From assembly GCA_035267785.1 (NCBI GenBank), contig DATFLL010000114.1, positions 1 through 60,294 on the forward strand: DNA of 60,294 nt. Direction: 5' to 3'. The translations under genes were made by a program, and so were the position numbers. Below are positions 8,868 to 16,887 of this stretch, piece after piece. Under the pieces are notes generated by a model. The model saw only the letters and a program-made list of their open reading frames with translations. It did no database searches and was not told the origin of the DNA. This stretch comes from DATFLL01 sp035267785 (GTDB lineage Bacteria; Pseudomonadota; Gammaproteobacteria; DATFLL01). How positions within the stretch are numbered: position 1 is the first letter of the stretch; each line of letters opens with the position of its first letter.

Positions 8868-9281
8868 ATGAATATCTATATCGCCGCCGGTTTTGCCGCA
8901 CTGGGGCTGTTTTTGTTTTCCGCCAACGCATCGGCCGCGGGGCCGAGCGTGCCTGCCACGAGCGTCATGACGCAGACCATTGCATGCCCTCAGACGGTCA
9001 ACGGTGTAAAGATCAAGCGTATCCACCAATTCACGGTGCCGGCGGGTTGGGCCGATGAGGCATACGGCTCCACCGGATACAGCGGGGCGTCGCTGTATGT
9101 GAGTCGTCACTATATCAGCAGCGACGGGCGCAAGCTGTACTGCGGCTACGGGGCCCGCAGCGGAAATTCGGACTACACGCTGGTGCTGATCGTGCGTAAC
9201 GCGCCCAGCGGGCGCAAGTGTACGGCGGGAAGCAATCACACCTTCCGCTGTTCCATGATTCGCCGCGATATCCGTCGCTGA
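8868..9281 (+). CDS. Secreted protein of unknown function
   Basis: A 137-residue protein with a classical signal peptide cleaved after ASA near residue 23 (hydrophobic core AAGFAALGLFLFSA). The mature part has four cysteines (CPQ, YCGYG, RKCT, FRCS), which suggests two disulfides in the periplasm. A GGGGGGAG ribosome site precedes the ATG. I do not recognise the family. An FNR-type box upstream suggests induction at low oxygen. Confidence 0.75.
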   Translation: MNIYIAAGFAALGLFLFSANASAAGPSVPATSVMTQTIACPQTVNGVKIKRIHQFTVPAGWADEAYGSTGYSGASLYVSRHYISSDGRKLYCGYGARSGNSDYTLVLIVRNAPSGRKCTAGSNHTFRCSMIRRDIRR

Positions 9282-9407
9282 ACCGCCGCCGCCAGCGCCC
9301 TGGACGCGCGCACAACGGAGGCTAGCGGCTCCGCGGCGGGCGCTACCTCGCCAGACGATCTCCACCACGCTCGTCACTCAAGGCCGAAACGGGCGGCGAA
9401 AGACCGC

Positions 9408-10484
9408 CTATGGCTGGAGCGTCCCCATCCTGCTCTTGTATTCGTCGAACTGCTGTTTCTTGTCGGCGATGGCGTTCATCAGATCGATGCTCACATAGAC
9501 GCTGTTCTCGCCGTCGCGGCGTGACCAGCCGACCGAATACCGATTGTCAAAATGGAACATCAGGCCGTGGCCGGCACTGGGGGAGTCGCCCCAGTCGTTG
9601 TAGGTCGAAGCCAAAGAGACGCCGAACGGGATGCCGAGCGGGGACGATGTTTTGTTCCACCAGTTGACGCCGAACCACTCGATCGCCACGCCGACTTTGT
9701 ATTTTTCGTCGCCCTTGGCCTTGGAGAAGTGCTCGTAGACCAGGCTGGGGTGGAGCGTGCTCCACTGGCGCGCCGGTGGGCCGACGAGGTGACCCTGTTT
9801 GAAATGGCGGCTCTCCATTGCCGTGGTCAACAGGAGATCCAGGGTCGTCTGGGAGCGGGCCTGTTCGAGATAGGTGTCCCACTGCAGCGACAGTCGGTCG
9901 AGCTTTTCGAGCGTCTGGTGCGCCGTGAGCTTGGTATAGGAGCTCTTGTACTGGTCAAAGACCTTGCCGTACTCGTCGAAGAGCTTGTTGCAGGGTTCGG
10001 AATACTTGACGAGGCATTTGCCGTTGTCGGCGACCTTGAAGCTGGCGCGGCGCGCGATATCGGCGAAATAGAAGATGAATTCGGTGTCATTGGCCGGCGA
10101 GGGCTCTACATTGAACGACGGCAAGTGCTTCGAGTAGATGTCGCCCTGCGCCACGGTGGTCTTCAACCCCTCGAAAGGTTTGGCGAAGTTCTGAATCGGT
10201 ACGACGTCGGCGATTTTCGCGGCTTCCTGCTGGGCGACGTCAGCGAACTCGCGCAGCAGGATGCGCTGCTGCTGGTCGCTCACGCCGGGGTCCGTGCTGA
10301 GCAAGGAGCGGCACAAGGCCTTGTTGACCTTCATCGCCTCCCGGTTCAGCGCTTTGAAATGTGTTGTCTCGACGCCCTCCAGATTTTTGCACTCCAACGC
10401 GAAGCCGTCGGTGGCGCCGGCGGCATGTGCGGCGTTCGTATATAACGGAAATGCGATCAGAATAACAAGGAATAGAGCTTTCAT
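9408..10484 (-). CDS. Exported protein of unknown function
   Basis: A 358-residue protein with a signal peptide (cleavage after AHA near residue 21). The central part is helical (residues 50-220) and the C-terminal third is rich in aromatic residues (VGVAIEWFGVNWWNKT, GHGLMFHFDNRYSVGWSRR). No known domain is recognised. It follows the alpha/beta hydrolase gene with a 20-base gap, so the two are probably one operon. It could be a periplasmic partner or substrate-handling protein for that enzyme; this is inference only. Confidence 0.75.
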   Translation of the reverse strand: MKALFLVILIAFPLYTNAAHAAGATDGFALECKNLEGVETTHFKALNREAMKVNKALCRSLLSTDPGVSDQQQRILLREFADVAQQEAAKIADVVPIQNFAKPFEGLKTTVAQGDIYSKHLPSFNVEPSPANDTEFIFYFADIARRASFKVADNGKCLVKYSEPCNKLFDEYGKVFDQYKSSYTKLTAHQTLEKLDRLSLQWDTYLEQARSQTTLDLLLTTAMESRHFKQGHLVGPPARQWSTLHPSLVYEHFSKAKGDEKYKVGVAIEWFGVNWWNKTSSPLGIPFGVSLASTYNDWGDSPSAGHGLMFHFDNRYSVGWSRRDGENSVYVSIDLMNAIADKKQQFDEYKSRMGTLQP

Positions 10485-10504
10485 CAGTTCGCCTCCCTGC
10501 TGCG

Positions 10505-11596
10505 TTAATGGCCAAGGCTCGATAATTCACCTTGAAACCGGTCGCGGAACTCGTTGACGGCCTTCGCGGCCTCGAGGAAGGCCTGCAACGAGTCCGTATC
10601 GGTGAGCTGAATATTGGAATAGGCGTCTTTGAGTGCCTGATAGGCGCCGGCGATCGAACGCCCGGCGGCCTTTTCGTAGATGTCGTCCGAATTCGCCCTG
10701 GAGGGCACTATCCGGCAAACCGTTCGCAGGAGGGGCAGAGCGACCTTCGGATTTTTAATGTATTCGGAAAAGTCGTGGGTGTTGATATCGGTGACGGCGG
10801 AGGTCTCGATGTCCGAATAGGCGAAATCGAAATGGTCGCGCGGTACCCAGCTGCCGTCGTTTTTGGGGTGGAAGGACTTTATCAGGGTGAAGGGGTCGAG
10901 CTCATGGTGGACATTGCGCAAATAATCGGTGCAGCCGTCGGGGCCGGGGCGGACCGTGGACTTATACGGGTCGCTGATGTCGGTGACGCTGTTGACCAGT
11001 CGTGAGACGTTGGCGACCATCCAGACCGATTTCAGGCGGTGCGTCACGAGGTCGAGATCCGGGATGTCGTCATTGGCGACAAAGTCACCGCGGTACAATT
11101 GGGACAGTGTGTCGTGTGCGACCGCGGTGCCGAGCGAGTGTGCGAGCACGTGAATCTTCTTCTCGGGAGCGTTGTCGCGGACGATTTGGGCGATCTTTCG
11201 AGCCGCGTCCACGCGCACCTTGGCACCGAGCAGGGTGGCGTAGAAGATTACGTCGAGGCAATGCGTGTAGAAGAACTTGTCTTTGCCGTAATTGGCCTCA
11301 AAGGATGACAGCTTCAATACCAGACCGGGTCCCCAGGACAGCCCGGCCAGCTGATTGATCGCCCCCAGGCGCTCGGCGACGGGCTTCGCCTGGTTCTTCA
11401 TCTTTTTGCGGATTTCGTCGAAGAATCCGTCGTAATTGAATTCCTGAATGTCGACCAGCGTATTGATGTCGGTCGACTCGTAGCCGTCGACCTGATGCAG
11501 GGTCTCGTGGATGGCCGCGGTGAACTCTTTGGCAAAGGCGCCCGGGGGGTGCTTGCCCATGCCGTGGACGAGGATGAGGACCGGCTTATCAGACAT
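10505..11596 (-). CDS. Alpha/beta hydrolase, lipase/esterase-like
   Basis: A 363-residue protein beginning with LILVHGMGKH, the oxyanion-hole type HG motif of alpha/beta hydrolases. The nucleophile elbow is HVLAHSLGTA with Ser154. A downstream Asp and His would complete the triad (candidates in DHFDFAY near residue 263 and TDINTHDFSE near 275). There is no signal peptide. It is the first gene of a two-gene unit with the exported protein at 9408-10484. The substrate is unknown; large unspecialised members of this type act on esters or lipids. Confidence 0.78.
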   Translation of the reverse strand: MSDKPVLILVHGMGKHPPGAFAKEFTAAIHETLHQVDGYESTDINTLVDIQEFNYDGFFDEIRKKMKNQAKPVAERLGAINQLAGLSWGPGLVLKLSSFEANYGKDKFFYTHCLDVIFYATLLGAKVRVDAARKIAQIVRDNAPEKKIHVLAHSLGTAVAHDTLSQLYRGDFVANDDIPDLDLVTHRLKSVWMVANVSRLVNSVTDISDPYKSTVRPGPDGCTDYLRNVHHELDPFTLIKSFHPKNDGSWVPRDHFDFAYSDIETSAVTDINTHDFSEYIKNPKVALPLLRTVCRIVPSRANSDDIYEKAAGRSIAGAYQALKDAYSNIQLTDTDSLQAFLEAAKAVNEFRDRFQGELSSLGH

Positions 11597-11876
11597 CGGT
11601 TATCTCCTTATATTGCTATCGTCGAACGATAGGACTCCGTTTTCGGAAGTGTAGTGGACGGCGATCGATAATTGAATTAACAAGGCCGACGGGTGAATCC
11701 GAGACCGGGTCGTCCGGATGTGCGAGGCACGGCCTGGGAGCGGCCGGACGCCGATGCCGCGGCTGCACCGAATTGAGGCGGTCCCCGAATCCTGCTATAA
11801 GGCGGTGACAGGCGCATCAATGGCGCGGCCGAAAGTGGCTGTGCATTTAGACATTTGGAGTCGTTTCGGGGGGGCG

Positions 11877-12860
11877 ATGGCAAAGGGAATGCGCGAGCGG
11901 ATGGCCGCCGAGGCGGCGGCCTGGCGTCACGAAGGTTTGATTGACGACGATCTGGCTGGCCTGCTCGAGGGACGTTATGCACCCATGCCCGGTGTCGGCC
12001 GGATGTTCCTGCGGGCGCTTGCACTCCTGGCCCTGTTCCTGCTGGCGCTCTCGGTCTTGTCCGCCATCGGATTGCTCGTGCAGAGTGCCTCGCCGGCGCT
12101 GGGAGGCGTCATGGTGGTCGCGCTGGGGATTGCCAGCTGGTATCCGGGGGCGCGGATGGCCTCGGACCCCGCCCATCGTCACGCCTTCACCGGCAGCGTC
12201 CTGCTCACCTTCGGCCTGGTGGCCGTCTACGCCGGGATGTCCATCATCTATCTGGCGAGCGGAGGGAACCGCTACTCCGACGTCTTCCCCTGGTTCATGC
12301 TGCTCACGTCGGCCGGCGCCTTCGCCACGGCCTATCGCTTCGGTCTGCGCTGGCCGCTTTTCCTCGGTCTAATACTCCTGTTCCACGCCGTCGGCAGCCG
12401 CCATGCCTACGTGGGGCATGGCGGCTATTTCCTCCACATTCAGGACGAGCGGACCATGGCAGTGGTGGCGCTGGTCGCCTGCGTATTCGGTGTGTGGCAC
12501 GAGCTGGTCGGCGAGGTAGGTCGGCTGCGCCGACAGGTCGGCTTCGGGCACCTGTACATCATCTTCGGACTGCTGTATTTCAACGTGTCGCTCTGGATTC
12601 TGTCGCTGCACCGCGCGGCGCTGGCTTGGGTGCTGGTGTTCACTGCGGCGGCCATTGCACAGATCGTGACCGGGGCCCGCCTGAAGGACGCCCGGTTCAC
12701 GGGCTTTGGAATCGTGTTCCTGGCCATCGATCTTTATACGCGGCTGTTCGAACATTTCTGGGACCGGCTCTCATCGGGCGTCTTCTTCCTGGCGGCCGGT
12801 TTGATCGCCGTTGTGCTGGGTGTTGCCTTCGAGCGGCGCAGTCGGGCGAAGACATCATGA
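11877..12860 (+). CDS. DUF2157-type polytopic membrane protein
   Basis: A 327-residue protein. A short soluble N-terminus (WRHEGLIDDDLAGLLEGRY) precedes about nine hydrophobic helices, the organisation of DUF2157 proteins. The ATG at 11877 follows a G-rich ribosome site and is favoured over an in-frame start at 11718. Its stop overlaps the next start as ATGA (12857-12860), so both genes are translationally coupled and their products probably act together. Function is unknown. Confidence 0.78.
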   Translation: MAKGMRERMAAEAAAWRHEGLIDDDLAGLLEGRYAPMPGVGRMFLRALALLALFLLALSVLSAIGLLVQSASPALGGVMVVALGIASWYPGARMASDPAHRHAFTGSVLLTFGLVAVYAGMSIIYLASGGNRYSDVFPWFMLLTSAGAFATAYRFGLRWPLFLGLILLFHAVGSRHAYVGHGGYFLHIQDERTMAVVALVACVFGVWHELVGEVGRLRRQVGFGHLYIIFGLLYFNVSLWILSLHRAALAWVLVFTAAAIAQIVTGARLKDARFTGFGIVFLAIDLYTRLFEHFWDRLSSGVFFLAAGLIAVVLGVAFERRSRAKTS

Positions 12861-13888
12861 GCCCGGGCCGCTTCAACCGCCGCGCCCAGCGCGAGCTCGA
12901 TACGCTTCTGCGCGAGGGTGTGATCGAGGCGGAAACTTACGCCGCTCTGTCCGCCCGGTATCCCGTCGAGCGCTGGGACTGGCGGTCCCTGGGGCGCTGG
13001 TTCCTGATCTTCGGCATCATCAGCGCGGTGGCCGGCGTCGGCATCCTCGCGCACGAGCTGTTCCAGTTCACGCTGGAAAAGCTCGCGGTGGTGCTGGCGA
13101 TACTGACCGCGAGCGCCTTCGCGGCGAGTTGGCGCCTGCGCCTGCGCAACCTGCACTGGGCCCCGCGTGCCGCGGAGCTCGGCGGCGGCCTGCTGCTCAT
13201 CGGTCTGACTTTCACGCTCGGTTACATCTACTCCACCGGTTCGGGCAACTGGCCGGCACTGCTGCTCATCGATCTGGCATTGCTCCTGCCGCTCTCTTAC
13301 GTTCTCAACAACCTGTTGCTGCTGATTCTGAGCCTGGTGGTGTTCTTCACTTGGTTCGGCGGCGTGACCGGTTACGTCTCGGGCTGGGGCGCGTATTTCT
13401 TCGGCATGAACTATCCGCTGCGCTTCGCTGTGGCCGGCGCGGTCATCGCGCTGTTCGGCTTCGCGCACCGCCAGGCGGAGGCGGGGCCGCTCGCGCGCTA
13501 CCAGGGCTTCTTCCTGGTCTGGCTCTCCGGCGGCGTCTTCTTCACCGAGATGGCCCTGTGGCTGCTGTCCCTGTTCGGCAACTTCGGCGACATCCACAGC
13601 TACCATCGCAGCACCGCGGCCGAGCTCTGGGCGTTCAATCTGCTTTGGGCGGGCGTGAACGGCCTGCTGTTGTGGCTGGGCGGACGTTTTCGTCTGCGCA
13701 TGCTGCGCGGCTATGCGATCACATTCCTGATCATCCAGGGCTATACCCAGTACTTCTGGCACGTGGCGCCGGCCTTCGGGGTGGTGCTCGGAACGTTTAT
13801 CGCGGGGGCGATCGCCTTCGGCCTGCTGCGCTGGTTGGAGAGCGCTCGCCGCGGGCACGCCGGGGAGCACGAGCGCCATACTGAGTGA
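12857..13888 (+). CDS. Second DUF2157-type polytopic membrane protein
   Basis: A 343-residue membrane protein. The soluble N-terminus (LDTLLREGVIEAETYAALSARYP) resembles that of its upstream neighbour, and about ten membrane helices follow. A broken, internally deleted copy of residues about 61-330 lies beyond the DAB locus at 19541-20095. The GDYXXLXY-type gene that often accompanies such proteins is not seen downstream; only 194 non-coding bases separate it from the convergent LysR gene. Confidence 0.78.
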   Translation: MSPGRFNRRAQRELDTLLREGVIEAETYAALSARYPVERWDWRSLGRWFLIFGIISAVAGVGILAHELFQFTLEKLAVVLAILTASAFAASWRLRLRNLHWAPRAAELGGGLLLIGLTFTLGYIYSTGSGNWPALLLIDLALLLPLSYVLNNLLLLILSLVVFFTWFGGVTGYVSGWGAYFFGMNYPLRFAVAGAVIALFGFAHRQAEAGPLARYQGFFLVWLSGGVFFTEMALWLLSLFGNFGDIHSYHRSTAAELWAFNLLWAGVNGLLLWLGGRFRLRMLRGYAITFLIIQGYTQYFWHVAPAFGVVLGTFIAGAIAFGLLRWLESARRGHAGEHERHTE

Positions 13889-14082
13889 AGATGAAAAGCG
13901 GGTCGTCTTCACTTCCTCGGGCGGCGCCGGCGTATCGTCGACAGCATCGTCGAGTTCGGCGTCGTTATCCTTCCGACCCCGGCCTTTGCGGTCTATGGGC
14001 TGCTCAAGTACGACTTCGTTGCCGCGCTGGAATGCGCCGTTGCAGATGGGCGGCTAGAAACGAAGCCGTGCCGGATGAGCGC

Positions 14083-14991
14083 TCAGTGGTGCGGCTTGAA
14101 CAACTCGAGGTGGCCCCGTAGAAACTCGAGGAACGTGGCGCCCACCACGGACAGTTCCTTGTCCTTGGGCCGGACCACGTGCCAATAGCGCTTGATCGGG
14201 AATCCTGCGACGTCCAGTTCTGTCACTTCGCTCGCGCTGGTTTCGGGGTTGAGGGTACTGCGCGACAGTACCGCCAGCCCCAGTCCACCGGCCACGGCCT
14301 GCTTGATGGCCTCGTTGCTTCCGAGCTCCATCCGGACGTTGAGCGGTGTCTGGCGCTCGCGGAACAACCGTTCCATGGTCATGCGCGTGCCCGAGCCCTG
14401 TTCTCGTACCAGAAAGCGCTCTTTCGCCAACCGTTTGAAAGGGATCCGTTTGCGTTCGGCCAGGGGGTGGCCGGCGGGGGCGAGTACGATGAGCGGGTTT
14501 TCCATAAAGGGCTCACTCTCGAAGTTCATGTCCTCGGGTGGGACTCCCATCACGTAGAGGTCGTCCCGGTTGCGGGCCAGGCGGTCCAGCAGTTGGATCC
14601 GGTTTACGACTTGCAGGGCGATGTCGATGCCGGGGTATTGCGCGCAGAAAGGGCCGAGGATCCTCGGCATGAAGTACTTCGTCGTGGTCACGGCCGAGAT
14701 CCTAAGCCGGCCCTGCTTGAGGCCCTTCAGGTTCGCGATGGTCTGCTCGAAGCGACCCCAGGTGTTCAGCCACTCGGAGCAGGTGGCGTAGAGCTCCTCG
14801 CCGGCCTCGGTGAGGAAGACCTTCTTACCGACCTTCTCCACCAAGGGCAGCCCGACCTGCTCGTGAAGCAGCCGGAGCTGCTTGGATACGGTGGGCTGCG
14901 TGATGTGCATTTCCTCGGCGGCGCGGGAGTAACTTCGCAGCCGGGCCACGGCCTCGAAGGCCTGCAGCTGGCGCAGCGTCACGTGCATCAT
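14083..14991 (-). CDS. LysR-type regulator of the DAB locus (CbbR-like)
   Basis: A 302-residue LysR protein with an N-terminal HTH (LRQLQAFEAVARLRSYSRAAEEM, then QPTVSKQLRLLHE) and effector domain. The N-terminal wording and the ISAVTTTKYFMPRIL segment are those of CbbR/CmpR-like regulators that respond to carbon metabolites. It is divergent from dabBA across a shared AT-rich region that contains a perfect palindrome next to its own start. Control of inorganic carbon uptake is the likely role. Two adjacent in-frame ATGs (14991 and 14988) are possible starts. Confidence 0.85.
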   Translation of the reverse strand: MMHVTLRQLQAFEAVARLRSYSRAAEEMHITQPTVSKQLRLLHEQVGLPLVEKVGKKVFLTEAGEELYATCSEWLNTWGRFEQTIANLKGLKQGRLRISAVTTTKYFMPRILGPFCAQYPGIDIALQVVNRIQLLDRLARNRDDLYVMGVPPEDMNFESEPFMENPLIVLAPAGHPLAERKRIPFKRLAKERFLVREQGSGTRMTMERLFRERQTPLNVRMELGSNEAIKQAVAGGLGLAVLSRSTLNPETSASEVTELDVAGFPIKRYWHVVRPKDKELSVVGATFLEFLRGHLELFKPHH

Positions 14992-15014
14992 GGCCGATCC
15001 CTCCTCTGAGTGCT

Positions 15015-15030
15015 ATAGCCAAAAGGCTAT
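15015..15030. promoter_or_regulatory. LysR operator-like palindrome ATAGCC-AAAA-GGCTAT
   Basis: A perfect 6+4+6 inverted repeat lies 24 bases upstream of the LysR start, in the region shared with dabBA. It contains a T-N11-A LysR-type core. An AT-rich block at 15031-15065 next to it probably holds the promoter of the dab operon. Confidence 0.55.
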
Positions 15031-15143
15031 CATTCAGATGATTATTATTCATTATTTTTATTGATTCGGCTTCATTAGACTTCTCACCGAACGCGGCCCG
15101 CCGTGGCCGCCGGCACCGTCCACAGCCAACGAGGAGTCTGAAC

Positions 15144-15242
15144 ATGAGTCACCCCGCCATCCGGCCGACATCGCCGTTCGGCCGCACCGTGCCGCCGGCC
15201 CCCCTGTTCGAGCTGACCGAGGGAGGGCGCCGCGATGCCTGA
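15144..15242 (+). CDS. Small leader ORF coupled to dabB (32 residues)
   Basis: An ATG at 15144 preceded by a strong GAGGAG ribosome site (15131-15136) opens a 32-codon frame. It ends at the TGA of 15240-15242, 8 bases inside dabB. The peptide begins MSHPAIRPTSPFG, is Pro-rich in the middle and ends ELTEGGRRDA, with no membrane segment. Its last codons carry the dabB ribosome site (GGGAGGG). It may be a real small subunit, or a leader whose translation opens the dabB start. Its function is unknown. Confidence 0.55.
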   Translation: MSHPAIRPTSPFGRTVPPAPLFELTEGGRRDA

Positions 15243-16887
15243 GCTGCTGACTTCCGTGCTGGTCCTGGCCGCGCCGCTGTTCCTGCTGCTGGCCGGTCTG
15301 GTGCCGGCCGCCTGGGGCAACGCCCGCCCGCGCCTCATGGCCCGCCTGGGGGGCACTGCCGCGTGGCTGGCGTTCGCCAGCTCGCTGACAGCGGCGGCGG
15401 CCTATCTGTTCGACGCCGCCCGCTCCTGGACCCTGGCCAGCGTCGAATTACCCTACGGTTGGGGTGTTTTTTCCATCGGCACCTACGTCAACGGCGTGAC
15501 GATGATCATGCTGCTGCTCGTGTCCTTCGTGGGCGTCGTGGTCACCCGTTACTCCACGAACTACCTGGACGCAGACTCGAATCAGGGGCGTTTCCACAAG
15601 TGGCTGGCACTGACCCTGGCCGCCATCCTGACCCTGATCGTCTCGGGCAACCTGTTGATGTTCGCGCTGGCCTGGATCGCCACGAGCCTGTGCCTGCACC
15701 AGCTGCTGATGTTCTACCGTGAGCGTCCGGCTGCGGTCCTCGCCGCGCACAAGAAGTTCGTGGCCAGCCGCATCGGCGATCTGAGCCTGCTGGTGGCCAT
15801 CGGCCTCATCGGCTCCACGCTGCACACCCTGCAATTCGACGAGATGTACCGTTCCCTGGCCGCCCTGAACGGACCGCTGCCCACGGCGCTGAACATAGCG
15901 GCGCTGCTCATTGCGCTGAGCGCGGGGCTCAAGTCGGCCCAGTTCCCCTTCCACGGCTGGCTGATCCAGGTGATGGAGGCGCCCACGCCGGTCTCGGCCC
16001 TGCTGCACGCGGGCATCGTCAACGCCGGCGCCTTCCTGGTGGTGCGCATGAGTCCGGTGATGTCGCACTCCGAAGTCGCGCTGGGGGTCCTGGCCATCGT
16101 CGGCCTGATTACCCTGGCCCTGGCCTCGCTGGTGATGCTCACCCAGACCAGCGTCAAGGTGTCGCTGGCCTGGTCCACCACCTCGCAGATGGGCTTCATG
16201 CTCCTGGAGTGCGGTCTGGGCCTGTACAGCCTGGCGATGCTGCACCTGGTGGCCCACTCCCTATATAAGGCGCACGCCTTCCTGGCCTCGGGCAGCGGCG
16301 TCGACGCCTTTCGTGCGCCCGCCATCGCCACCGCGCCGGCGCGTTTCAGTCCCGGCCGGCTGCTGGCGGCCCTGGTCGTGGGCAGTCTCATCGCCGTGGC
16401 CGTGGGTGCGGCCTTCGGCATCACCGTCTCGAATCAGCCCGCCCTGATCGCCGCCGGTGCCATCGTCGCCATCGCCGTGAGCCAGCTGTTGCTGCAGACG
16501 GCCGGCGTGATCGGCAATGCGGCCTTCCTGCTGCGCGGCATCGGTTTGAGCGCCGCCGTCTCCGTGGCCTATTTCACGCTGCACGGGCTGTTCGAGGCGG
16601 CGGTGCACGGCAGCGTGCTGCCGGTCCAACAGGCCGCCGGCCCCTTTCAGTACGCGCTCGCCCTGGTCGTGGTCGGCGTGTTCGTTGCCCTGCTGATCCT
16701 CCAGCGGGTGCTCAAGTGCGCCCCGCAGGCCCTGGGCGAGGGCCTCTACCTGCACCTGTACAACGGCCTGTACATCGACGTCTACATCACCCGCTGGCTG
16801 CAGCGCGTGTGGCCGAGTCCGACCCCGCCGCCGCACACGCCGCCGGCCCCCTTTGCCAAAGTCATGTCCCAAGGAGAACGATCATGA
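15235..16887 (+). CDS. dabB: DabB, NuoL/ND5-like subunit of the DAB inorganic carbon pump
   Basis: A 550-residue polytopic membrane protein of the proton-conducting NADH-quinone oxidoreductase subunit 5 family. ND5-type signatures are visible: FHGWLIQVMEAPTPVSALLHAGIVNAGAFLVVRM near residues 240-275, and LAWSTTSQMGFMLLECGLG near 313-331. It occurs without any other Nuo gene and overlaps dabA by ATGA, the arrangement of DabAB. In DAB systems the B subunit conducts cations, and this coupling drives hydration and trapping of CO2 as bicarbonate by DabA. Confidence 0.93.
   Translation: MPELLTSVLVLAAPLFLLLAGLVPAAWGNARPRLMARLGGTAAWLAFASSLTAAAAYLFDAARSWTLASVELPYGWGVFSIGTYVNGVTMIMLLLVSFVGVVVTRYSTNYLDADSNQGRFHKWLALTLAAILTLIVSGNLLMFALAWIATSLCLHQLLMFYRERPAAVLAAHKKFVASRIGDLSLLVAIGLIGSTLHTLQFDEMYRSLAALNGPLPTALNIAALLIALSAGLKSAQFPFHGWLIQVMEAPTPVSALLHAGIVNAGAFLVVRMSPVMSHSEVALGVLAIVGLITLALASLVMLTQTSVKVSLAWSTTSQMGFMLLECGLGLYSLAMLHLVAHSLYKAHAFLASGSGVDAFRAPAIATAPARFSPGRLLAALVVGSLIAVAVGAAFGITVSNQPALIAAGAIVAIAVSQLLLQTAGVIGNAAFLLRGIGLSAAVSVAYFTLHGLFEAAVHGSVLPVQQAAGPFQYALALVVVGVFVALLILQRVLKCAPQALGEGLYLHLYNGLYIDVYITRWLQRVWPSPTPPPHTPPAPFAKVMSQGERS

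Noticed and set aside
13937..14082. Possible remnant coding segment (IVEFGVVILPTPAFAVYGLL) between the DUF2157 gene and the LysR gene
   Set aside because: It has a hydrophobic stretch but no start signal or recognisable family, and it runs into the LysR gene on the other strand; too short to call.
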